NCBI GenBank assembly: GCA_028583605.1
Contig: CM053328.1
Span: forward strand, 3,243,076 to 3,307,075
From: Dastarcus helophoroides
Taxonomy: Eukaryota > Arthropoda > Insecta > Coleoptera > Bothrideridae
DNA length: 64,000 nucleotides
Direction: 5' to 3'
In this document: positions 54,140-64,000 of the stretch, piece after piece
Layout of the letters: each line of letters begins with the position of its first letter
Numbering within the stretch: the stretch's first letter is position 1
Notes under the pieces: model-generated
Seen by the model: only the letters and a program-made list of their open reading frames with translations
Database searches by the model: none
What the model was told of the DNA's origin: nothing
Translations under genes and position numbers: made by a program

Positions 54140-57100
54140 CTAAAATTTTTTTTTAGAAATTTCGACCTTTTTTCGAAATTTCGACTTTAAACGTGAAATT
54201 TTTTCTCGAAATTTCGTCTTTTTTCGACTCTAATCTAAGAATTTCGGCTTCAAACCCGAAATTTCGACTTTTTCCTTGAAACGCCTTCAAACTTGAAATT
54301 TCGACTTTTTCTTCGAAATTTTAGTTTTAATCCCGAAAGTTCGACTTTTTTCTCGAAATTTCAACTTTTTCATAGAAATTTCGACTTTTTTCTCGAAATT
54401 TCGACTTTAGTCTCGAAATTTTGACTTTGATCTCGAAATCTCGACTTTAGTCTCGAAATTTTTACATTGAACTCGAAATTTCAATTTTTTTCTCTACATT
54501 TCGACTTTTATCTAGGATTTTTGACATCAAACTCGAAATTTCGACGTTTTCTTAGAAATTTCGACTTTTTCTTCGAAATTTCGACCTTTTCTTCGAAATT
54601 TCGACTTTTTCTTCGAAATTTTGAGTTTAATCTCAAAATTTCGACCCTTTCCTCGAAATTTCGTTTTCAAACTTGAAACTTCGACTTTTATCTAAGATTT
54701 TCGACATCAAACTCGAAATTTCGACTTTTCCTTCGAAATTTCGACTTTTTCTTCGAAATTTTGGGTTTAATCTCAAAATTTCGACATTTTTATCGAAATT
54801 TCGCTTTCAAACTTAAAACTTCGACTTTTATCTAAGATTTTCGACATCAAACTCGAAATTTCGACTTTTCTTTCGAAATTTCGACTTTTTCTTCGAAATT
54901 TTGAGATTAAACCCAAAATTTCGACATTTTTATCGAAATTTCGCTTTCAAACTTGAAATTTCGACTAGTTCTTCGAAATTTTGAGTTTAATCTCAAAATT
55001 TCGACCCATTCCTCGAAATTTCGCTTTCAAACTTGAAACTACGACTTTTATCTAAGATTTTCGACATCAAACTCGAAATTTCGACTTTTCCTTCGAAATT
55101 TCGATTTTTTCTTCGAAATTTTGGGTTTAATCTCAAAATTTCGACATTTTTATCGAAATTTCGCTTTCAAACTTGAAATTTCGACTTTTTCTTCGAAATT
55201 TTGAGTTTAATCTCAAAATTTCGACCCTTTCCTCGAAATTTCGCTTTCAAACTTGAAACTTCGACTTTTATCTAAGATTTTCGGCGTCAAACTTGAAATT
55301 TCGACTTTTCCTTCGAAATTTCGACTTTTTCTTCGAAATTTTGGATTTAATCTCAAAATTTCGACATTTTTATCGAAATTTCTCTTTCAAACTTGAAATT
55401 CCGATTTTACCTTCGAAATTTTGAGTTTAATCTCAAAATTTCGACATTTTCCTCGAAATTTCGCTTTTAAACTTGAAATTTCGACTTTTATCTAGGATTT
55501 TCGACATCAAACTCGAAATTTCGACGTTTTCTTCGAAATTTCGACTTTTTCTTCGAAATTTTGAGTTTAATCTCAAAATTTCGACATTTTTATCGAAATT
55601 TCGCTTTCAAACTTGAAATTTCGACTTTTTCTTCGAAATTTTGAGTTTAATCTCAAAATTTCGACCCTTTCCTCGAAATTTCGCTTTCAAACTTGAAACT
55701 TCGACTTTTATCTAAGATTTTCGGCGTCAAACTTGAAATTTCGACTTTTCCTTCGAAATTTCGACTTTTTCTTCGAAATTTTGGATTTAATCTCAAAATT
55801 TCGACATTTTTATCGAAATTTCGCTTTCAAACTTGAAATTCCGACTTTTTCTTCGAAATTTTGAGTTTAATCTCAAAATTTTGACCCTTTCCTCGAGATT
55901 TCGCTTTCAAACTTGAAACTTCGACTTTTATCTAAGATTTTCGACGTCAAACTCGAAATTTCGACTTCTCCTTCGAAATTTCGATTTTTTCTTCGAAATT
56001 TTGGGTTTAATCTCAAAATTTCGACATTTTTATCGAAATTTCGCTTTCAAACTTGAAATTTCGACTATTTCTTCGAAACTTCGACTCTTTTATGAAAATT
56101 TCGAGTTTTTTCTCAAAATCTCGATTTTAATCTCGAAATTTTGACTTTAAAATCGGAATTTTAACCTTTTTCCGGAAATTTCAACTTTTTCCTCGAAATT
56201 TCGACTTTAATCTAAGAATTTGTTCTTCAAACTCGAAAATTCAACTTCATTTTCTCGAAATTTCGACTTTAATTTGGGAATTTCGACTTCAGACTCGAAA
56301 TTCGACCGGTTTTTCGAAATGTCGACTTTAATCCTGAAATTTCGCCTTTTTTCTCTCCGAATTTCGACTTTTTTCTGGAACTCTCGACTTTAATCTAGAA
56401 ATTCCGTCTTTTTTTCTCGAAATTACGACTTTTTTCTCGAAATTACTACTTTTTTTCTCAAAATTTCGATTTTAATCTAGAAATTTTGACTTCAAACTTG
56501 AAATTTTAACCTTTTTTTTTCGAAATTCCGACTTTAATCTAGGATATTCGACTTTAAACTCGAAACTCGACTTTTTTTTCGAAATCTCGACTTTAATCCT
56601 AAAATGCTACCTTTTTTCTTGAAATGTCGTCTTTTTTTTTCAAAATTTCGATTTTACTCTCGGAATTTCGACTTGAATCTAGGAATTTCGACTTCGAACC
56701 AGAAATTTCAACCTTTTTTTCAAAATTTTGATTTTATTCGCGAAATTTCGATTTTTTTTTCGAAATTTCTAACTTTTTCTCAAAAGTTTGACTTTTTTCT
56801 TGAAATTTCAACTTTAATTTTGAAATTTTGACCTTTTTTTCGAAATTTCGACTTTTTTCTTAAAATTTCGACTTTAATCTCGATATTTTGACTTTCGATT
56901 CGAAATTTTAACTTTTTTAGCGAAATTTCAACTTTTTTTATCAAAAAATCGACTTTTTTTATCAAAATTTCGATCTTTTCTTGAAATTTCGACTTCAATC
57001 TCGAAATTTTGGCTTTAAACTTAAAATTTTGCTTGAAATTTTGAGTTTAATCCACCAATTTCGACTTCAACGTCGAAATTTCGACTTTAAACTAGGAATC

Positions 57101-59290
57101 TAGTTTTCAAACTCAAAATTTCAACTTTTTCATCGAGACTTAAGTCAAAATTTCAACTTTGATTTTGAAATTTTGACTTTATTCTCAAAATTTCGACTTT
57201 AATCCAGGAATTTCGACTTGAAACTCCAAATTTCGACTTTAATCCTGAAATCTCGCCTTTTTTCGAAATTTTGATTTCTTTCGAAAATCTTGAATGTAAT
57301 CTAAAAATTTAGACTTTTTTCTCGAACTTAGGACTTTTTTCTCGAAATTTGTACTTTTTTCTCAATTTCAATTTTAATCTAGAAATTTCATCCCTTTTTT
57401 CAAAATTTTTTCTCAAAGGTTTGTATATTTTCTTAAAATTTTAATTTTAATCTCGAAATTTTGACTTTTTTTTATCGAAATTTCGACTTTTTTCTCAAAA
57501 TTTCAATTTTAACCTCAAAATTTCGACTTTAAACTAGGAATTTAGTTTTCAAGCTCAAAATTTCAAAGTTTTTATCGAAATTACAAGACTAAAGTCGAAA
57601 TTTCAACTTTGATTTTGAAATTATTCTCAAAATTTCGACTCTAATCCAGAAATTTCGACTTCAAACTCGAATTGCGACGTTTTTTTTAGAAATTTCGACT
57701 TTAACCCTGAAATTTCGCCGTTTTTTTCAACATTTCGATTGTTTTCTCGAAAATCTCGAATGTAATCTAGAAATTTAGACTTTTTTCTTAAAATTTCGTC
57801 TTTAACCTCAAAATTTTGAGTCTTGATCCGAAATTTCAACTTTTTTAGCGAAATTTCGATTTTTTTCTCAAACATTCGAATTTTTTATCGAAATTTCGAC
57901 CTTTTCTCGAAATTTCGACTTCCAGATAAAAGTCGAAAAGTTTAGAAAAAAAGTCGAAATTTTGAGAGAAAAAGTCGAAATTTCGACCTTTTCTCGAAAT
58001 TTCGACTTTTTCTCTCAAAATTTCGACTTTTTTTCTGAACATTTCGACTTTTATCTGGAAATTTCGCTTTTTTTTCGACTTTAAACTCAAAATTTCGACT
58101 TTTTTTCTTGAAATTTCAACTTATTTCACAAACTTCGACTTTCTTTCTCGAAATTTTGACTTTTTTTTATCAAAATTTCGACTCTTTTTTCAAATTTAGT
58201 TTGTTTTCTCGAAATATTTCGAAATTTCGACGGTTTCCTCAAATTTCGATTTTTTTCTCGAAACGTCGACCTTCATTTGAAAAGTTCATTTTCTTTCTCG
58301 TAAATTCGTTTTTTTTTCTCCATTTTAGACTTTTTCCTCAAATATCAATCTTTTTCTCGAAATTTTGACCTGAATATCGAAATTTTGACATTTTTCTCGA
58401 AATTTCGACTTTCTTTTTCAAATTTCGACTTTTTGCTCGAAGTTTCGAATTTTTTCTCAAATTTCGACTCTTTTTCGAAATTTCGACTTTCTTCTCGAAA
58501 TATTTGGAAATTTCGACGTTTTTCTCGAAATTTCGACCTTAATCCAAAAAGTTCGACTTTTTTCTCGAAATTTCGTTTGTTTTTATTCAATTTTCGACTT
58601 TTTCCCCAAATTTCGAACCTTTTTCTCAAAATTTTGACCTTCATATGGAAATAGTACTTTAAACTCAAAATTTCGACTTTTTTTCTCGAAACTTCGACTT
58701 ATTTTACAAATTTCTACTTTTTTCTCAAATTTCGACATTTTTTCGACTTTAAACTCAAAATTTTGACTTTTTTTCTCGAAATTTCGACTTATTTTACAAA
58801 CTTCAACTTTCTTTCTCAAAATTTCGACTTTTTTTATCGAAATTTCGACTCCTTTTTCAAATTTAGTTTTTTTTCTCGAAATATTTCGAAATTTCGACTT
58901 TCTTCTCAAAATTTTGACTTTTTTCTCAAAAATTCGACTTTTTTATCGAAATTTCGACCCTTTGTCGAAATTTCGACTTCAATATCAAAATTTTGACTTT
59001 AAACTTGAAATTTTAAATTTTTCTTGAAAGTTCGACTTTAATCCACCAATTACGACTTCAACCTCGAAATTTCGACTTTAAACTAGGAATTTAGTTTTTA
59101 AACTCAAAATTTCAACTTTTTTATCGAAATTCCGAGACTAAAGTCGAAATTTCAACTTTGAAATTTTGAAATTTTGAGTTGAAACTCAAAATTTCGACTT
59201 TAAACTCAAAATTTCGACTTTAAATTCAAAATTTTTCTCGAAATTTCGACATTAATTCCAAAATTTCGAGGAAAGAGTCGAAGTTTTGGT
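54140..59290 (-). repeat. GAAATTTCGA array, largest block
   Basis: Five kilobases of the array with the pyrimidine strand on plus. The central part (54541-56080) is strictly phased at 20 bp. The remainder mixes the variant phrases seen at 46110 (AATCTAGGAATTTCGAC) and at 12831 (CACAAACTTCGACTTTCTTT), so it looks like a mosaic of array subtypes. A short hairpin is formed at 57905-58020, where GAAAAAGTCGAAATTTCGAC sits beside its complement. Confidence 0.9.
54541..56080 (-). repeat. phase-locked 20-bp satellite with 220-bp higher-order unit
   Basis: The unit TCGACTTTTTCTTCGAAATT repeats every 20 bp without slippage for about 1.5 kb. The marker CTAAGATTTTCG (or CTAGGATTTTCG) occurs at about 54692, 54831, 55053, 55272, 55491, 55710 and 55931, giving a higher-order period of about 220 bp (11 units). 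Confidence 0.9.
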
Positions 59291-59337
59291 AAATAAAAAG
59301 AGAAATTACTGAACGCACCCTACTTCCAACTATCAAT
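59290..59337 (-). repeat. conserved array border, inverted copy of the one at 6241
   Basis: On minus: ATTGATAGTTGGAAGTAGGG, then TGCGTTCAGTAATTTCTC. It matches AGTTGGTAGTAGGTGCGGTC-AATAATTGCT at 6243-6272 with few changes, at the same side of the array in unit orientation. Confidence 0.55.
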
Positions 59338-60140
59338 AATGCTGGGAAAGGCGTGTAGTTGGGCGCAACTGTCATCAGCCTAACTGAACCATAGAGTATA
59401 AAAATTTCGAGACTAAAGTCGACATTTCTACTTTAATCTCGAAATTTCAAGAAATAAATCAAAATTTCAAGTTTGAAGTCGAAATTTCGAGAGTAAAGTC
59501 AAAATTTCGACTTATACTCGAAATTTCGACTTTAAACTCGAAATTACAATTTTTTTAATTGTTTTTCTTTCTAGGCACTAAACTTTGAGATAAAATTTCG
59601 AAAAAATGAAAACATTTCGAGATTTTCAGTCGATATTTTAGAGAAAGAAAAACGTAGCTTTAAATTCGCAATTTCGAAAAAAAAGAAAACATTTCGATAT
59701 TTTCAGTCGATATTTTAGAGAAAAAAAAACGTAGCTTTAAATTCGCAATCTTGACAAAAAAGAAACTCAACATTTAGAAAAACTCGCGGGGTCTATATAA
59801 AATAAATTCTTAAAATTTGTAGTTTTTATTAAAATGTTTGACTTTACCTAGAAATTTCGATATTAAATTGGAATGTTGACATTTTTCTTGAAAGTTTTAA
59901 TTTTGAATTTAAGAATTAAATCGAAGCTTCAATTTTCTAGAAATTATAGCAACAAATTTAAAAAACGTGAATACTTTGAGGTTAAACTGGAACTGTTTTA
60001 ATAAATTATTTTGTTCAGAAATTTCTACTTTTTTACAAAACATTTCGACTTTACTCAATCTTAATATTTGTAAAAAGCGTTTTCATATTTTCTAATTAAA
60101 AAATTTCAGCCTTAAGCTCCAAATTTTGAGAAGAAACTTC
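59338..60140. repeat. short unique insert, then array remnants
   Basis: 59338-59395 is unique GC-containing DNA (GGCGTGTAGTTGGGCGCAAC). After it, array units resume and decay. A 77-bp direct duplication is visible (TTTTCAGTCGATATTTTAGA at about 59622 and 59699). Confidence 0.7.
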
Positions 60141-60978
60141 TAAATTACTTTTTCTTTGACGAAATACGATTAAAATTAATGAGATACACAAGTTCATAAA
60201 ATAATGAATCGCTTTGAGGTCTACGAGTGATTTTATACAAAATCACTGGGGTTTCCCATAGGTTTATTAGGTTAGTAGTTCAAATGTCTTAAAACTTTGT
60301 CAACCTATTTAAGACATACGTTAAAACATAAGACATTGATGACTTTTTCATTTGAACACCCGATAGTTTTATGGTGGAAAGTCAAAGAATAAAAATAAAT
60401 TGTCCACATACCAAGTTTCATTTAAAGTTCGAATAGTTGCAAGATAATTACAAGTTGCCTTAATTAACAGACATTACAGCAATTGACCTATAAAATGGAA
60501 ATTAAAACGCAAAAAAGTTGATGTCATTCGAATAAGAAAGAATTATGTGTGAATCGTAATATCAAATAATTTTCCGTAAACCGACGTTACGGTCTCATTT
60601 AAACGCATAACGCATTCCTGAATTAATTGAAGATCTTATCGGTCATTCTAAAAGTTAAATAAATTTCACTCTTTGGTGCACGTTGGTGAACAGATGATTA
60701 TCACACTTTTTTTGTCGCAGTTTTGAATGGTAAGAGCGATGAAAGTGTTTTGCATGCACTACGAGATAATTAGCAAAATTGTATAAACATTCAAGTGACA
60801 TACTTGTATTATTAACATTTTATTCATTCAAATGGCAGCCTGGTTTGACTCTTTGACAGTTTTCCAAATACCAGATTTATTTGACAATCTGTCAAATTGA
60901 TTTGTGACATTGACAATTGGCAATTTTTGGAAAAATCACTTTGATAAACTTGAAATTTGAAAAAAAAAGATATTTTTG
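60141..60978. other. unique region, no gene seen
   Basis: Non-repetitive AT-rich DNA. No open frame, RNA gene or element end recognised. Confidence 0.4.
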
Positions 60979-61216
60979 ATGGAACGGACTGGTCCTTGGT
61001 TATCTTCAAAAATTGAAATACTGAACTTGTCCCCTGAAACCAAGAAAGATTAAAAAACACAACAGAGGTTGCTCTAACGCCTTTCGATAGCCACGCTATC
61101 GCCTGTATGTCTCTGAAGATGATAGCTTGGCTATCGAAACGCGTTAGAGCAACCTCTGTTGTGTTTTTTAATCCTTCTTGGTTTCAGGGGACAAGATTTG
61201 TATTTCCATTTTTAAA
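60979..61216. mobile_element. fold-back MITE copy 5
   Basis: Begins ATGGAACGGACTGGTCCTTG, the best preserved left terminus, and carries both arms. The right arm at 61111-61150 holds CTGAAGATGATAGCTTGGCT then ATCGAAACGCG, the GATAGC/GCTATC subfamily. The right terminus is eroded after TATTTCCATTTTT. Confidence 0.9.
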
Positions 61217-61278
61217 ATAAGCGATATAATGTGACTTTTGTGTTTTCTAGGTTTACTGCTGGCATAGGAGAGTGTCTG

Positions 61279-61480
61279 CTTGTCCCCTGAAACCCAACAA
61301 AGGTTGCTCTAACGCGTTTCGACAGCCAAGCTGTCATCTTCAGAGAGAAACTACTAAGCTTCTCTCTTAGTAGTTTCTCTCTGAAGATGACAGCTTGGCT
61401 GTCGAAAGGCGTTAGAGCAACCTTTGTTGTGTTTTTTAATCTTTCTTAGTTTCAGAAGACAAGTTCTGTATTTCAATTTT
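61279..61480. mobile_element. fold-back MITE copy 6
   Basis: Both inner arms are present with an extra short palindromic spacer (ACTACTAAGCTTCTCTCTTA). Inner hairpin of the GACAGC/GCTGTC subfamily. Outer termini are shortened on both sides. Confidence 0.9.
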
Positions 61481-61925
61481 AAAAAAAAAAGATAAATTAA
61501 ACCTGTCGAAATTTTGACTTTTTACTCTCGGAATTTCGACATTAAATTAGAACTTTTTTTTTGGGTATAAACTTTGGTTAAGTTTAATAGAAATTGGTTT
61601 TTAAAAATTTCGAAAATATTTTTAATTTCGATATTCGTAACTTCACGTTTAAGGTGGAAATTTTGAAAAACATAATTCAATTTCTAGAAAAAGTTTACAT
61701 TTCGAGTTTTAAGACGAAATTTTAGAGAAAAGAATTTTAATTCGAGGTTTTTTCTGAGAACTTTGCGAAGAAACGACGTTTCCAAAAAAATTGCAATTTA
61801 ATACACCAAAAAATTCGAAATTTGATATTTAATGAGTTAGTGTTCAAGATGAATATTTGAATTATTTTCGAAATTCTTACGTTTAAACCAGTTTTTCTTT
61901 GACGTCTGACTCTAAAAAAATTAAA

Positions 61926-62170
61926 AATTTTGAATTTAAAATAGAATTTTGGTGTCCGTTTCACCAAATTTTATTTTAAATTCAAAATTTCAGAATTTTG
62001 GTGAAACGAACTGGTCCTTGGTTATCTTCAAAATTCAAATTCAAATCTTGTCCCCTGAAATCAAGAAAGATCTCTCTGAAGATGATAGTTTGGCTATCGA
62101 AACGCGTTAGAGCAATCTTTGTGTTTTTTAGTCTTTCTTGGTTTCAGGGGACAAGAATTTCAATTTTTGA
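61926..62170. mobile_element. fold-back MITE copy 7, plus an adjoining terminus of another copy
   Basis: 61954-61968 (GTCCGTTTCACCAAA) is the right terminus of one element. About 30 bp on, a left terminus (TTTTGGTGAAACGAACTGGT, 61996) starts copy 7, making a head-on inverted repeat with AATTTAAAATAGAATTTTGG. Copy 7 itself lacks the left inner arm but keeps CTGAAGATGATAGTTTGGCT then ATCGAAACGCG at 62076. Confidence 0.8.
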
Positions 62171-62324
62171 AATAAAATATCCAAGTAAAAATCCAGCATG
62201 TCGATGTTAACCTTGAAATATTGAGAAATAAAAAGTTGATAAACCTTCCTCCTTAAATTTTTTCTTTTTTACTTTACAAATTCCAACTTTAAGCTGAAAT
62301 TGTATTAAAAAGATGTACAATTTT

Positions 62325-62583
62325 TAGTTGAAACACAGAACTTGTCCCCTGAAACCAAGAAAAATTAAAAAACACAACAAAGGTTGCTCTAACGCGTTTC
62401 GACCGCCAAGCTGTCATCTTCAGAGAGAAACTAACATCTAATCTTAATCTCTGAAGATGACAGCTTGGCTGTCGAAACGCGTTAGAGCAACCTTTGTTGT
62501 GTTTTTTAATTTTTCTTGGTTTCAGGGGACAAGTTCTGGGTTTCAATTTTCGAAGATAACCAAGGACCAGTCCGTTCCATCAA
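62325..62583. mobile_element. fold-back MITE copy 8
   Basis: Long near-perfect palindrome with both arms. The spacer is CTAACATCTAATCTTAA. The right terminus GATAACCAAGGACCAGTCCG then TTCCATC is intact. GACAGC/GCTGTC subfamily. Left terminus eroded at TTTTTAGTTGAAACACAGAA. Confidence 0.9.
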
Positions 62584-63489
62584 AATATTTAGTTAACAAA
62601 ATTTCAAGCTGTAACACGCTTTAGCGTGGAAAAGGAAACCAAAATTTTCAAAACAAAGTTTATTTTAGAGTCTTAAAATGTTGAAAAAAATAATAAACAT
62701 TTGAGTTTTAAGTGGAAATTAAAAAAAAAAAATTAAGATCGAATCCCAGAATTTTAAGGAGAAATTTGAGGTTTCGAAGAAGAGAAAACATTCGTGATTT
62801 ATGTAATATTTTTTTATCAGTCTGTTTGTTCATAAATGTTTGGCTTTAATCTCAAAAAGTTGATCTTAAACTTAAATAAACGATTTCTTTTTTCGAAATT
62901 TCAAAGTTTATATCCAGTGTTTATTAATTTTATTAAACTATTTCTCTTGAGGCCTAAATTTCCAGAGAAACCTAAAATGTTGAATTTAAGTCGAAAATTT
63001 AAAGCAAAAATCCAACATTTTGGGAACTTGAAATTGATATTAAAGAATAAATTAAACTATTTATTCATGTTTAATTGGTCTTTTCTTTGCCAGTTACTTC
63101 ATTCACAAAGGAAGCCAATAAAAGTTGAAGGAAAATAACATTACTTCGCAAAGAAGATACAGAGAATATCTAAATTAAACTTATCGAAATTTTGGCATTT
63201 TATTATGTTTTATTCAAAAACAGTTTCTAGCAGTTTTTGGCTGAAAAATTCAAACTTGAGAATGTTCTAAAAGATTTTGGAAGGCGAAATTAAAATTACC
63301 AAAAAACCAAAACATGTCCAGTTTTACGTTGAAATTTAGAAAAAAAATCAAAACATTATGAACTAAATTCTTTGGGAAGAAATACGACGAATATGCTACA
63401 GATTCTAAGACCAGACGCTTCGTCTGAAACAAAATAGGATTTCTTCGTCGTAATATTTTGTATTGAATCAAAACCGATCATTCTTGATG
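62584..63489. repeat. decayed AT-rich repeat and unique sequence
   Basis: AT-rich DNA with a few array-like words (TTCGAAATTTCAAAG at 62893). 63361-63455 contains an imperfect inverted repeat (GAAGAAATACGACGAA versus TTCTTCGTCGTAAT). No gene. Confidence 0.5.
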
Positions 63490-64000
63490 CGCACCGGTGC
63501 TTTTGGTGGTCAAAATTTCAATGAAAAACGAAAGTTCGACAGTAGTACTTTCTTTTTTCAAAATAATTTTGTCTTCATGTGGTTCATGTTTCTAAGCTGT
63601 ATCCTATTCATCTCACGTAGTAATCATATGGTGGTCAAAATTTTAATGAAAAATGAAAGTTCATCAGTAATATTTTATTTTTCCACCAAAATGTTGTCTT
63701 CATATGATGCGTTTTTCCAAGCTGTAGCTCATTGGTCCTACCTAATAGTCATTTGGTGGTCAAAATTTCAATGAAAAACGAAAGTTCATCAATAATACTT
63801 TCTTTTTCCAACATAATTTTGTCTTCATGTGGTTCATGTTTCTAAGCTGTATTTTATCCCTCTCACGTAGCAATCATTTGGTGGTAAAAATTTTAATGAA
63901 AAATGAAAGTTCATCAGTAATATTTTATTTTTCTATTTAAATCTTGTCTTCATATGATGCGTTTTTCCAAGCTGTAGCTCATTGGTTCTATCTAATAGTC
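63490..64000. repeat. 125-bp satellite, second locus, runs off the window
   Basis: Four monomers at 125-bp spacing (TGGTGGTCAAAAT near 63504, 63629, 63754, 63879), clearly the same family as 17275-20330. Here too alternate monomers differ (GTGGTTCATGTTTCTAAGCT versus ATGATGCGTTTTTCCAAGCT), so the dimer organisation is kept. Confidence 0.92.

Noticed and set aside
54541..56080. CRISPR-like array from regularly spaced repeats
   Set aside because: Spacers are themselves repeats of the same 20-bp unit, there are no cas genes, and the context is eukaryotic.

Overview
This window is AT-rich, repeat-dominated animal DNA, almost certainly from an insect. The evidence is a split beta-glucuronidase gene with introns of 48-65 bp, an intronless tRNA-Lys, two non-LTR retrotransposons (one with an ORF1 domain of the kind seen in insect elements), and an arthropod-style TATA/initiator promoter. 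A beetle is plausible but not shown. Only two protein-coding loci are supported, and neither is complete as written. About three quarters of the window is repeat.

Layout. 1-3876: right part of a hAT-like element filled with AT-rich decayed repeat. 3877-5126: short unique island with a TATA promoter and the first exon of an unrecognised secreted protein (minus strand). 5127-8790: a hAT-type end, a fold-back MITE and a large array of a 20-bp-scale repeat built on GAAATTTCGA. 8790-12830: unique DNA with two MITEs. 12831-17091: the same array family in the opposite orientation. 17275-20330: a 125-bp satellite organised as 250-bp dimers. 21572-24840: a complete hAT-like element with terminal inverted repeats and a 7/8 matching target duplication, filled with AT-rich repeat. 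25994-29085: a Jockey/CR1-type retrotransposon (plus). 29086-34236: a LOA/I-type retrotransposon with RNase H (minus), tail to tail with the first. 34240-36225: another array.

37117-46043 (minus): a beta-glucuronidase gene in nine exons. Splice sites, phases and active-site residues can all be followed, and it ends in the ER-retention tetrapeptide HDEL. Exon 7 carries a frameshift, so the locus is either a recent pseudogene or contains a sequence error. Its introns are about 50-65 bp except the three that hold repeats: 201 bp (a MITE), 503 bp (half a fold-back MITE) and 6037 bp (decayed repeat, C-rich tandem repeats and a 7-bp microsatellite).

46110-52000: array plus a 2.75-kb octamer satellite. 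53055-53127: tRNA-Lys(TTT). 54140-59540: the longest array, with a phase-locked 20-bp stretch. 60979-62583: four fold-back MITEs in 1.6 kb. 63490-64000: the 125-bp satellite again, running off the window.

The most interesting signals are these. The dominant repeat unit contains a perfect three-box heat-shock element. Several arrays have conserved ends, so they look like mobile units. The fold-back MITE carries a hammerhead-like core whose inner stem shows compensatory changes between copies. The beta-glucuronidase carries an HDEL tail and has repeat-laden introns.
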